A stretch of 39,547 nt of DNA from Deltaproteobacteria bacterium (GCA_016874845.1 VGSZ01000015.1:1-39547); one strand, 5' to 3'. Shown: positions 8,175 to 16,761, counted from the first letter of the stretch. The notes: generated by a model not told the origin, from the letters alone. Program-made: numbers and translations.

Positions 8175-10235
8175 TCAGTGCGTCTTACGCAGCGCCGTGA
8201 CGACGTCGATGTCGAAGACGACATCGTCACGCTGCAGCGCATCCATCACGGCGAGACCGTCGACGACCCGCGCAAACAGCGTGAAGCGACCATCGAGGTG
8301 CGGCTGCCACGAGTGCACGAGGAAGAACTGGCTGCCGCCAGTGTCCTTGCCGGCGGTGGCGATGCCCACCGCGCCGCGGGTGAACGGCGCGTCGCTGTTC
8401 TCGCAGGGGATGAAGAAGCCGGGCCCGCCGGACCCGTCGCCGCGCGGGTCGCCGCCCTGGGCGACGAAGCCGGCGATCACGCGGTGGAGCGGCGTACCCC
8501 GGTAGGCGCCCTTGCGCGCCAGCGCGACGAAGGTCTGTACCGCCACCGGCGCGAGCTCGCGCTCGAACGCGATCTTGATGGCGCCGCGCGAGGTCTGCAG
8601 CACCGCCCCCAGCGGCAGCGTCGCCGGGACGGGCGGAGCGTCGCCCATCGCGCGCGGCCCCGGCGCGCGCTCGCCCGCCGGGACGTCGGCCGCGACGTCG
8701 CGGACGCGCGGGTCGCGGTGGACCTTCAGGCGGGCCGTGAGCTCTTCGAGCCCCGGGCGCCCGCGGGTCAGCGCCGCCAGCGCGAGCAGCGGCTCGCGCG
8801 CCTCGGGTGCGCTCGCGTCGGTGAACCGAGCCGCCGCCGCCGCGATGGTCGCGTCGCGCAGCACGTCGGCGTGGGCGTCGTCGGCGAAGCATTCGAGCAG
8901 GGCGCCAGCGACACCGGGATCGTCCTCGCGCAGCAGGCGCGTGGCGGCTACGTCGGCGGCCTCGACGCCGCCGATGCCGCACACCGCCGCGGCCGCCGTG
9001 ATGCGTATAGGCACCTCGTCGTCGTCGACGAAGGTCTGCAGCTGCGCGAGCCGCTCCGTCGCCGCCATCCGCCGGCGCGCGATGGCGTCGACGACGTGCC
9101 GCGCCCGCGCCGCGGGCGACGCGGTGCAGAACAGAAGCGCGTCATCGCCGCCGCCGAGCACGTCGAGGGCACCCGCGCACCCACAACGCGCCTCGTCAGC
9201 GCCGGCGGGCAGGGCCGCGACAGCCGCCATCACCGCCGGGGTGGCTTCGGCCGGCGCGCCGACGACGGCGAGGGCGGCGCAGACCTCGCCGACGACGTGC
9301 TGCTCGCCTGGCTGCGTCGCCCGTGCGACGGCACGACCGAGAGCGTCGACGAGGTTGCCAAGGGGGACGTCCTGGCGGGCGGCGACGGTGCGCGCCGCTT
9401 CGACCCGCACGCGCCAGTCTTCGTCACGCAGCAGCGCCGCCAGCGCCGGCACGGCGATGTCGACCGCGACGAAGGGCAGCGCCCGCGCAACGAAGATGCG
9501 TGCCTGCGGGCTCGGCGACACGCGCGCCGCCGCGATTGCTTCGGCGCTCACCGGCAGGCGCTGCCGGAAGGCCGCGTAGGCAGCGCCCTCGGTGACGGCG
9601 GGCTCGGCGGCGCGCAACGCGGCGTCGACGACGCCGCGCACGACGTCGTCACGGGACAGTGACGCCTTGCGCCGGGCACCGGCGACGCCGAGCGCGACCA
9701 ACGCCGTCGCCCGCTCGTCGACCGAACCCTGCGCGGCGGTGTCGGTGAGCGTCTTCAGCCCGTCGCGCGCCGCCACACGGCCCAGCGCTCGCAACAGCGC
9801 GAGGCGTACGGCGGGTTCGCGCTCCTGTGGGAGGCGCGCCACCAGCGCGCTCTCGACCTCGACGCGACGTTGTTCGTGGGTCGGTCGCCGTGGGTCGAGG
9901 GCCAGGTCGATCTGTCCAGCGGCGAAGGCTGCGGTGGCGCGGACCAGGGCGTCGCCGTCGGCGAGCGCCACGAGCACGCCGGGGATCGCGTCGTGGCGCT
10001 CGAGGCGTGCCAGCGCGAGCACGGCCCGGGCGCGGGCCGCCGCCGACGGCGCCTGCAGCGTCGGCGCGAGTGCCTGGGCCTCGGCACGCCTCGTCTCGAG
10101 CTGCGCAGCGACGACACGGGGATCGGGAGGCGGCGGCTTCGCCGGCGTCGCGCAGCCGCCGACAGCCACGCCGACGCCGCAGAGGACGCCCACGGCGACG
10201 ACCACGCGACGGAAGGACTGGCACGCACGAGGCAT
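8175..10235 (-). CDS. Lipoprotein with HEAT-like repeats and C-terminal cyclophilin-type peptidyl-prolyl isomerase domain
   Basis: Lipobox VGGCATP; repeated Ala/Leu-rich helices (e.g. AVPALAALLRDEDWRVRVEAARTVA); GAYRGTPLHRVIAGFVAQGGDPRGDGSGGPGFFIPCE...GGSQFFLVHSWQPHLDGRFTLFARVVDGL. Confidence 0.9.
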   Translation of the reverse strand: MPRACQSFRRVVVAVGVLCGVGVAVGGCATPAKPPPPDPRVVAAQLETRRAEAQALAPTLQAPSAAARARAVLALARLERHDAIPGVLVALADGDALVRATAAFAAGQIDLALDPRRPTHEQRRVEVESALVARLPQEREPAVRLALLRALGRVAARDGLKTLTDTAAQGSVDERATALVALGVAGARRKASLSRDDVVRGVVDAALRAAEPAVTEGAAYAAFRQRLPVSAEAIAAARVSPSPQARIFVARALPFVAVDIAVPALAALLRDEDWRVRVEAARTVAARQDVPLGNLVDALGRAVARATQPGEQHVVGEVCAALAVVGAPAEATPAVMAAVAALPAGADEARCGCAGALDVLGGGDDALLFCTASPAARARHVVDAIARRRMAATERLAQLQTFVDDDEVPIRITAAAAVCGIGGVEAADVAATRLLREDDPGVAGALLECFADDAHADVLRDATIAAAAARFTDASAPEAREPLLALAALTRGRPGLEELTARLKVHRDPRVRDVAADVPAGERAPGPRAMGDAPPVPATLPLGAVLQTSRGAIKIAFERELAPVAVQTFVALARKGAYRGTPLHRVIAGFVAQGGDPRGDGSGGPGFFIPCENSDAPFTRGAVGIATAGKDTGGSQFFLVHSWQPHLDGRFTLFARVVDGLAVMDALQRDDVVFDIDVVTALRKTH

Positions 10236-10287
10236 CGAAGGACTCCGGAGGGCAAGCGCGGGGCCGCGAGCCCTGCGTGGGCGTCGT

Positions 10288-10845
10288 CTACTCGAGCCGG
10301 TCCGGCGCGGCGTGATCGAGCGCCTGCTTCAGCACGGCGCCGTCGTCGAGCGCCGCGCGCAGCAGACCGGCGACGGCGACCAGGTTCGCCCGACCACCGA
10401 CGGCGACAAACATCGCGGTCTCGGAGTCGTAGGCGACGAGAGCGACGAGGTCGGGCCGCCGCCGGCGGACGAGAGAGTCGACGACGGCCTCCCACGTGTA
10501 GCCGTTGCCGGCGAGGCCGCGCTCATCGAACAGCGGCACACGCGGCATGCGGAGGTCATCGAAGCACAGGGAGCAGCGGCCCTCGCCGTGGTCGACGAGT
10601 CGGCATGGTGCCACCGCGTCGACAGCCGCGGCCACCAGCTGCTCGGACGCCGGCGCCGCTGGCACGGGAGATCCTGCGGTCTTCTTCGCCGCGGTCTTCT
10701 TCGCCGCGGTCTTCTTCGCCGCGGTCTTCTTCGCCGCGGTCTTCTTCGCCGCGGTCTTCTTCGCCGCGGTCTTCTTCGCCGCGGTCTTCTTCGCCGCGGT
10801 CTTCTTCGCCGCGGTCTTTTTCGTGATCCTCGTGCGGCTCGCCAT
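10288..10845 (-). CDS. Imm51-like domain protein with N-terminal histone-H1-like (AAKKT)n tail
   Basis: MASRTRITKKTAAKKTAAKK... then FDDLRMPRVPLFDERGLAGNGYTWEAVVDSLVRR...AYDSETAMFVAVGGRANLVAVAGLL, resembling Imm51 G-x-G-Y-x-W and D-x-E-x-x-M-F motifs. Confidence 0.6.
   Translation of the reverse strand: MASRTRITKKTAAKKTAAKKTAAKKTAAKKTAAKKTAAKKTAAKKTAAKKTAAKKTAGSPVPAAPASEQLVAAAVDAVAPCRLVDHGEGRCSLCFDDLRMPRVPLFDERGLAGNGYTWEAVVDSLVRRRRPDLVALVAYDSETAMFVAVGGRANLVAVAGLLRAALDDGAVLKQALDHAAPDRLE
10681..10815. repeat. Nine identical 15-bp tandem units (cttcttcgccgcggt) encoding (AAKKT)9
   Basis: Read directly; perfect at DNA level. Confidence 0.97.
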
Positions 10846-10856
10846 GGTCGGGCTCC

Positions 10857-11708
10857 CTATTCGGCCGCCTCGAGGGCGTTCTCGTCCTCGCGTTCGTCGT
10901 CGCCGTCGACCGCGGCGGCGACGCGCGGGTTCTCGAGTGGCGCGGTGGCGACGAGAGCGCGCTCGAGCGCGTCGAAGACGTCGCGAACGGCGCCGTCGCC
11001 AAGGTGGTTGCGCAGCGCGATGAGGTTGCGCTCGGCGTTTTTGCGATAGCGCTGGACCATGCGCAGCCCCTTGGGCAGCGGCACGACGCAGGCGAGGCGG
11101 TGGTCATGGCGATCGCGAAGCTTCTCGACGAGCCCCATGCGCGCCAGCTTGTCGACGAGCACCGACGTCGTCGACTGCGCGCAGCCGAGCACGTCCTTCA
11201 GCTCGGACACGCTCGCCTTGCCGCGCGCCGCGAGGAAAGACAGCGCGTGGTACTGCGTCAGCGTGAGATCGCCGCGCGGCCCGCCGCGGCTCATCGGCTT
11301 GATCAGCCGTCGCTGCAGCAGCGCCACGCACTGTTCGGCGCGCAACAGCGCCTCGCCGTCGACGTGCGGAGCCTCGGGATCGACGTGCAGCGGGGAGGAC
11401 ACCGGCCCAATGCGGGGCACCGCCCGCGCGCCGCCGCGCGTCGGACCGGTCGACGGGCTCTTTCCCACCGACGCCGCAGCCGAGACATTTCGCTTGAGTG
11501 CCGATGTCACCGCAGCGGGCGCCGGCGTCGCTGTGCGCGACCACTTCGCCGCCGTCTTTGACGTCTCTGCCGACTTCGACGTCTTTGCCGTCTTCGACGC
11601 CGGTGTCGCCGGCTTCGCCGCCGGTGTCGCCGGCTTCGCCGCCGGTGTCGCCGGCTTCGCCGCCGGGGTCGGCGGAGTGTTCGACGAGGCCGCGGGACGG
11701 CGTGGCAT
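10857..11708 (-). CDS. MarR-family transcriptional regulator with N-terminal Lys/Ala/Pro/Thr-rich repeat tail
   Basis: LTLTQYHALSFLAARGKASVSELKDVLGCAQSTTSVLVDKLARMGLVEKLRDRHDHRLACVVPLPKG (wHTH and wing); N-term TPAAKPATPAAKPATPAAKPATPASKTAKTSKSAETSKTAAK. Confidence 0.82.
   Translation of the reverse strand: MPRRPAASSNTPPTPAAKPATPAAKPATPAAKPATPASKTAKTSKSAETSKTAAKWSRTATPAPAAVTSALKRNVSAAASVGKSPSTGPTRGGARAVPRIGPVSSPLHVDPEAPHVDGEALLRAEQCVALLQRRLIKPMSRGGPRGDLTLTQYHALSFLAARGKASVSELKDVLGCAQSTTSVLVDKLARMGLVEKLRDRHDHRLACVVPLPKGLRMVQRYRKNAERNLIALRNHLGDGAVRDVFDALERALVATAPLENPRVAAAVDGDDEREDENALEAAE
11602..11664. repeat. Three 21-bp tandem units (ggtgtcgccggcttcgccgcc) inside the MarR-family gene
   Basis: Read directly; encodes the repeated KPATPAA heptad. 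Confidence 0.9.
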
Positions 11709-11934
11709 TGTCGGGCGGGCCAAGCGGTGCTCCTGCGAGAGACGATGGGGCGTGCGCGTCGCAGCGACGAGGACGTCGGGCGTGCGAGCCGCAGGAACAA
11801 ACCCCGGCGCCCCCATGCTGTCAAGGACGACGAATGACGCTGCTCCGCACATTGACACCACGGGGGGGAACGGCGACGACATCTGGCCGGTGCGATGTCG
11901 TGATCGACCGTCCGGGCGGCAACGGCGAGGGTCC

Positions 11935-13017
11935 ATGTTTATCATCCGTGACGCCCGCTTCGACGACATGGACGGCCTGCTGCACCTCGCGGCGGTGCTG
12001 AACACGGTCAACCTGCCGCACGACCGCGTGGCCCTCGAAGAGCTCCTTGTCCTGTCGACGCGCAGCTTCGCCGGGCGGGTGCGCAGCCCGCTGCACCGCG
12101 AGTACCTGTTCGTCATGGAGGACACGACGACGGGCCGCTTGATCGGAACGAGCCAGATCATCGCCCAGCACGGCACGCGCGAGGAGCCGCACATCTACTT
12201 CGACGTGCTCGAGGAGGAGCGCTACTCCGCCACCATCGATCGCCACTTCCGTCACAAGGTGCTGCGGATGGGCTTCGATCACGACGGGCCCACCGAGATC
12301 GGCGGGCTCGTCCTCGACCCCGACTACCGCCGGGTGCCCGGCAAGCTCGGCAAGCAGCTGTCGTTCGTCCGCTTCGTCTTCATCGCCATGCACCGCGCGT
12401 GGTTCCGGCCCCGCGTGCTGGCTGAGTTGCTGCCGCCGCTGCTCGACGGCGGCAAGAGCGTCCTGTGGGAGGCCCTGGGGCGGCGCTTCACCGGCCTGTC
12501 GTACCTCGAGGCGGATCGCATCTCGAAGACCAACAAGGAGTTCATCAAGGGTCTTTTTCCGTCGGGGCTCATCTATGCGACGCTGTTCGACGAGGACGCG
12601 CAGCGCGTGATCGGCGAGGTCGGCCCACAGACCGAGGGGGTCAAGAAGATGCTGACGTCGATCGGGTTCGCGCCCATCGGCCGCATCGACCCCTTTGACG
12701 GCGGCCCCCACTTCGAGGCGAACACCGGCGACCTGTGGCCGGTCACGAAGACGCGCCGCGGCACCGTCCGCGTCGTGGCCGGTGCCACGCTCACCGACGG
12801 TCCAGGCGAGAGCTGCGACGGTCTGGTGGCCGTCGAGCGCCGCCCCGCCCGTGGCAAGACGTTGCCGCCCGGCGCGTCGATGTTCCGCTGTGCGCTCACC
12901 GAGTTCGGCGAGCAGGGCGACGCGCTGCTCGTGCCGAAGCAGACCGCCGCGGCGCTCGGCGTCGTCGATGGGGACGACGTCTGGGCGCTGGCGATGGCTC
13001 GCCACACGCGCCTTTGA
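11935..13017 (+). CDS. astA: Arginine N-succinyltransferase
   Basis: MFIIRDARFDDMDGLLHLA...EIGGLVLDPDYRRVPGKLGKQLSFVRFVFIAMHR...GLSYLEADRISKTNKEFIKGLFPSG...GFAPIGRIDPFDGGPHFEA. Confidence 0.93.
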   Translation: MFIIRDARFDDMDGLLHLAAVLNTVNLPHDRVALEELLVLSTRSFAGRVRSPLHREYLFVMEDTTTGRLIGTSQIIAQHGTREEPHIYFDVLEEERYSATIDRHFRHKVLRMGFDHDGPTEIGGLVLDPDYRRVPGKLGKQLSFVRFVFIAMHRAWFRPRVLAELLPPLLDGGKSVLWEALGRRFTGLSYLEADRISKTNKEFIKGLFPSGLIYATLFDEDAQRVIGEVGPQTEGVKKMLTSIGFAPIGRIDPFDGGPHFEANTGDLWPVTKTRRGTVRVVAGATLTDGPGESCDGLVAVERRPARGKTLPPGASMFRCALTEFGEQGDALLVPKQTAAALGVVDGDDVWALAMARHTRL

Positions 13018-13028
13018 CGGCACCGGTC

Positions 13029-13084
13029 CGTCGGCCTGCGCTCGTCGGCCTGCGCTCGTCGGCCTGCGCTCGTCGGCCTGCGCG
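13029..13084. repeat. Four 14-bp tandem units (cgtcggcctgcgct) between convergent genes
   Basis: Three identical copies plus a fourth differing at the last base. Confidence 0.93.
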
Positions 13085-13086
13085 TG

Positions 13087-13956
13087 TCAGTCGACCGTCG
13101 GTGCGCGTTCGGCGAGACGGGCGAGCACGGCGTGGCCCGCCGGCGGCACGCGGTGGCTCTGATCAAGGCCGACGAATTCCTGCGCCTCGATCTCGCTTGC
13201 CGGCTGCGGCACCCCGTGCACCCGCGCGGCGTAGCAGGCCATCTTCACCACCGTCGGGTCGACGGGGCCGTACGCGCGCTCTTCGACCACGAAGCGTGCG
13301 ACGACGCTGGCCTCGTCGAGCCTGACATCGAGCTCCTCGCGCAGCTCGCGCGCGAGGGCGGCGACGTCGTCTTCGCCGGGCTCCTTCTTGCCGCCGGGCA
13401 TGAAGAGCAGCGGCTTGCCCCGGGGCCGCACCATGCGCACGCGGCCGTGGCCGTCGACGTCGACCCAGGCGATCGTCTCCACCGAGCGTGCCGCGTCGCA
13501 CGCGGGGCGCCGTACGGTCACGAGCGCCGCCGGCGCCCCGACGCGGGCGTAGACGAAGGCGGCCTGCGCGCACGCGCGGGCCAGCGCGTGGGCGTCGATG
13601 AGGTCGAGGCCCGCGATCACGTAGCCCGGCTCGGGCGGCCACGCCGCGTCGCCGCCTCGCCCGCCCGTCGAGCGCAGCGACGGCAGTCCGCGGGCCGCGA
13701 TCCACGCGGCGAGCTTCGCGTCGGCGTCGGCGTTGTCCGCCGCCGACGCCGGCTGCGCCCACGGGTTGAAGGCCGTCACCAGTGCCCACGCGCGGGCGCG
13801 CGACGGCGCTGACGATGACGACGAGAGCGCCGCGAGGGCCTCGTCCACCGCCGGGGCCCGCGCGCCGACGCGCACGTCGACGCTTTCGCCCCCGGGCAGC
13901 GTGACGCCGTAGGGGATGCGGGTCCACAGCGGCAACAGCCCGGGCTCGTCGCTCAT
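13087..13956 (-). CDS. DUF3293-like domain fused to NUDIX hydrolase domain
   Basis: N-term ALVTAFNPWAQPASAADNADADAKLAAWI...YVIAGLDLIDAHALARACAQAAFVY (DUF3293-like); NUDIX box GGKKEPGEDDVAALARELREELDV. Confidence 0.8.
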   Translation of the reverse strand: MSDEPGLLPLWTRIPYGVTLPGGESVDVRVGARAPAVDEALAALSSSSSAPSRARAWALVTAFNPWAQPASAADNADADAKLAAWIAARGLPSLRSTGGRGGDAAWPPEPGYVIAGLDLIDAHALARACAQAAFVYARVGAPAALVTVRRPACDAARSVETIAWVDVDGHGRVRMVRPRGKPLLFMPGGKKEPGEDDVAALARELREELDVRLDEASVVARFVVEERAYGPVDPTVVKMACYAARVHGVPQPASEIEAQEFVGLDQSHRVPPAGHAVLARLAERAPTVD

Positions 13957-13972
13957 CCCCGGCCCCGTCCGC

Positions 13973-16111
13973 TCACGCGCCGACGACGCGGTCGCGGCCC
14001 TGTTGCTTGGCCCGGTACAGGTGCTGGTCGGCGCGCTCGAGCGCCGCGTGCCCGGTCTCGCCGTCGGTCCACACCGCCACGCCGAACGAGGATGTCACCG
14101 CCAGCGGTCCCTTGGACGTGTCGAAGCGCAGTGCCTTGAGGGCCGCGCGCATTCGCTCGGCCACCACCAGCGCGCCGGCCAGGTCGGTGCCCTCGCAGAC
14201 CACGACGAATTCTTCGCCGCCGAGGCGCCCGACGACGTCGGTGGTCCGCGCGCAGTCCTGCAGCGTCCGCGCCACGCCCTTCAGCACCTCGTCGCCGGTG
14301 GCATGCCCCCAGGTGTCGTTCACGCTCTTGAAGTGGTCGACGTCGGCGAGCACGACGCACAGCGGCTGACCGTTGCGGCGCACGCGCGCGACGGCCTCGT
14401 CGAGGCGCCGGTCCAGCGTCCGGCGATTCCATACGCCGGTAAGGCCATCGGTAGTGGCCTGCCGCTCGACGTCGTCGAAGGCGGCCGCCGACACCAGAGC
14501 CAGGGCCAGCACATCGGCGATGGCGACGACGGCGTCGACGACATCGCCACGCAGGCGCTCGCCCGGGGTGGAGGCGACGACAAGCACTCCGTGGGCCTCG
14601 CCGTGGGCCAGCAGGGGTACCGCGCGCAGATCACCCACCGCGGCACGGGCCAGCGGCTCGGCGCCGGCGATCAGGGGCCGCGGCGAGGCCTTGTCGAGCG
14701 CGGTGTGCGGCAGGGGCGCCCGCTCAGCGACGGCGCGGGCGGCGAAGGCTTCGCCGTCGAGGGCGGCGGAGAAGCCTTGCAGCGGTGCGAGCGGACCGCG
14801 GGCCCCGAGCACGCGCGCCGTGGCGCCGTCATGGCTGCCCGCCGCGTTCGGTGCGAGCTGGACGAGGGCGACCCCCGGGCACAGCTCGCCCACCGAGCGC
14901 AGCGCCTGCTCGACGACGTCGCCGGTGCGGCTGACCCCGGTGAGCGCGCGGGTGGCGGCGTAGACGCGGGCGACGCGGCGGCGCGCGGCCTCGAGGTCGT
15001 CGACCAGCTGCTCGGTGTGCAGGCCGTCGACCACCTCGTCGGCGCAGGCTCGTAGCACGGCCTCATCGTCGTCGAGGAATGGTGTCGGCGTGGTGCGGTC
15101 GACCACGAGCACGCCCCGGGCGGCTCCGCCAGGCGCGAGCAGCGGCACCGCCAACACGCTGGCCGGCGCGGGCCCCGACGACCGATGGGCGCGCACGGCG
15201 CCGCCGCCTTCATCGACGACGCGCAGCGGGCAGCGCCGCTGCAGGGCCAGCCCCACGACGCCGGCGGCCCCGGTGCCGCGGCCCGCGAGCGTCAGGCGCC
15301 GCGCGCTCTGCGCGTCGGCGGCGCCGTCCTGATCGGTGCACGCCACCTGCTCGACCAGATCGAGGTGCTTGCCAGCGTTGTCGAGGGCGTAGAGCGCGAC
15401 GACGGCGGTGTCGGGCACGACCCGCTGCACGAGGCGCAGCAGGCGGTACAGGCGGTCGCGCTGCGCCACCGCACAAGCGACGTCCTTGCGCGTGGACCGG
15501 TCGTCGCCGGGGACGTCGTCGAAGGCGTCGTCACGTCCGACGCGCCGGAACAGCCGGGCGTCGTCGACGAGGCGCAGCACCTCGGCGTCGGCGCGGGCGC
15601 GCTCGGCGCGGCGGGCGGCGTGCACGGCGCCATGCACGAGCGCGCGCGGCAGCAGGCCGAAGCCGGTGACGACGCAGCCAGCGACGAGCCCGTGCAGCGA
15701 CGCGGTGAGCGGCGATGCGCCGCTCGTCGTGGCCGCCACCGCCGCCGCGCCGCCGGCGACGATGGCGGCGGGGACCAGCCAGCGCTCCAGCGCCCGGCCC
15801 GGCAGCCAGGCGCCGGCGACGACCGCGGCGGCGGTGGTGCCGACGAGGGGCAGCGGATGACCGACGGCGAAGGTGGCGAGCGCGCCGCCGGCGGCGACGA
15901 TCGCGAGCACGGTCGCGCTCGACGGGCGCGGCCACGCACGCGGCGGGCGCACGCGGCGGGGGGCGGCGTCGACGAACGCGTCGGCGGCCGCCGGGGAGGG
16001 CGCTGTCGCCGCCGAGCCGCGCGGCCCACGACGAGCGACACTGCGCCGATGGAGGGCGCGCTCGGCGCCTGGCGCCGCGGACCGGGGCGGAGACGACGTC
16101 AACACGGTCAC
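13973..16111 (-). CDS. GAF-GGDEF diguanylate cyclase, membrane segment near N-terminus
   Basis: DGLTGVWNRRTLDRRL...VVLADVDHFKSVNDTWGHATGDEVLKGVARTLQDCARTTDVVGRLGGEEFVVVCEG; RTTD I-site five residues before GGEEF; GAF-like regions upstream. Confidence 0.9.
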   Translation of the reverse strand: MTVLTSSPPRSAAPGAERALHRRSVARRGPRGSAATAPSPAAADAFVDAAPRRVRPPRAWPRPSSATVLAIVAAGGALATFAVGHPLPLVGTTAAAVVAGAWLPGRALERWLVPAAIVAGGAAAVAATTSGASPLTASLHGLVAGCVVTGFGLLPRALVHGAVHAARRAERARADAEVLRLVDDARLFRRVGRDDAFDDVPGDDRSTRKDVACAVAQRDRLYRLLRLVQRVVPDTAVVALYALDNAGKHLDLVEQVACTDQDGAADAQSARRLTLAGRGTGAAGVVGLALQRRCPLRVVDEGGGAVRAHRSSGPAPASVLAVPLLAPGGAARGVLVVDRTTPTPFLDDDEAVLRACADEVVDGLHTEQLVDDLEAARRRVARVYAATRALTGVSRTGDVVEQALRSVGELCPGVALVQLAPNAAGSHDGATARVLGARGPLAPLQGFSAALDGEAFAARAVAERAPLPHTALDKASPRPLIAGAEPLARAAVGDLRAVPLLAHGEAHGVLVVASTPGERLRGDVVDAVVAIADVLALALVSAAAFDDVERQATTDGLTGVWNRRTLDRRLDEAVARVRRNGQPLCVVLADVDHFKSVNDTWGHATGDEVLKGVARTLQDCARTTDVVGRLGGEEFVVVCEGTDLAGALVVAERMRAALKALRFDTSKGPLAVTSSFGVAVWTDGETGHAALERADQHLYRAKQQGRDRVVGA

Positions 16112-16461
16112 TGCGCCTCCTGGGGCTTCGTTGTCGCCGCCAGCGGCGGGGGGGGGGCTGCGGGCGGCAGCGCGGCGTCGGGCACCTGTACGACGACCTC
16201 GCCGGGGGCGACGTAGCCGAGTTCTTCGCGGGCGCGCTTCTGAAGCGCATGCTTCGACGCCTCGGTGTCGCCCTTCAGCAGCTGCACGTCGCCGACGAGC
16301 CGGGCGTTCTCGGCCTTCTTCTGGGCGACGTCGTCGGCGAGCTTCTTCTCTTCAGCCTGCAGTCGCGTGAGCGTCGCCATGCCCGACGGCGCGACGAACG
16401 CGTAGCCGACGATGAGCGCAGCGACGACGACGGCGACGACCACGACGACCTGGGGGCGCAT
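16108..16461 (-). CDS. FtsB/DivIC-family septum formation initiator-like protein
   Basis: TM segment VVVVVAVVVAALIVGYAFV then coiled coil LTRLQAEEKKLADDVAQKKAENARLVGDVQLLKGD...ALQKRAREELGYVAPGEVVV; 4-bp overlap with downstream GGDEF gene. Confidence 0.8.
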   Translation of the reverse strand: MRPQVVVVVAVVVAALIVGYAFVAPSGMATLTRLQAEEKKLADDVAQKKAENARLVGDVQLLKGDTEASKHALQKRAREELGYVAPGEVVVQVPDAALPPAAPPPPLAATTKPQEAQ

Positions 16462-16620
16462 GCCCGACCGGTACCACGCGAATTTCGCGGTCGCCAAGTT
16501 CCCGACCGCGGTGCCGCGTGGATCCACGGACCGCCGCTTGGCGCCTGGGGCCGGCGCGCCGCTCTGGCTCCCCTTCCGGGTTGCTCTTCGCGCCGCTCTT
16601 TCGGCGCTCGCTCCCGCTCC

Positions 16621-16704
16621 GGGCCTCGCTCCGGGCCTCGCTCCAGGCCCCGCTCCGCGCCTCGCTCGGTGCCTCGCTCCGTGCCTCGCTCGGTGCCTCG
16701 CTCC
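16621..16704. repeat. About seven imperfect 12-bp tandem units (gNgcctcgctcc/g)
   Basis: gggcctcgctcc x2, aggccccgctcc, gcgcctcgctcg, gtgcctcgctcc, gtgcctcgctcg, gtgcctcgctcc. Confidence 0.88.
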
Positions 16705-16761
16705 GGGCGTCGGGCAACGGGAGGCTTTTCGAGCGCGGTCGACGTCGGGTACAGTTCGCTC

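Noticed and set aside
8178-9662. 494-aa plus-strand ORF
   Set aside because: Antisense to the well-supported HEAT-cyclophilin gene; composition (Arg/Gly/Asp-rich) is a high-GC shadow ORF.
10288-10845. Classical toxin-immunity locus
   Set aside because: The Imm51-like domain is the only hint; no polymorphic toxin, LXG, RHS or PAAR gene is nearby.
11852-11857. TTGACA box upstream of astA as a sigma-70 promoter
   Set aside because: No acceptable -10 element at the expected spacing in the GC-rich sequence that follows.
587-16704. CRISPR arrays among the short tandem repeats
   Set aside because: Units are 12-21 bp and directly abutting, with no unique spacers and no cas genes.
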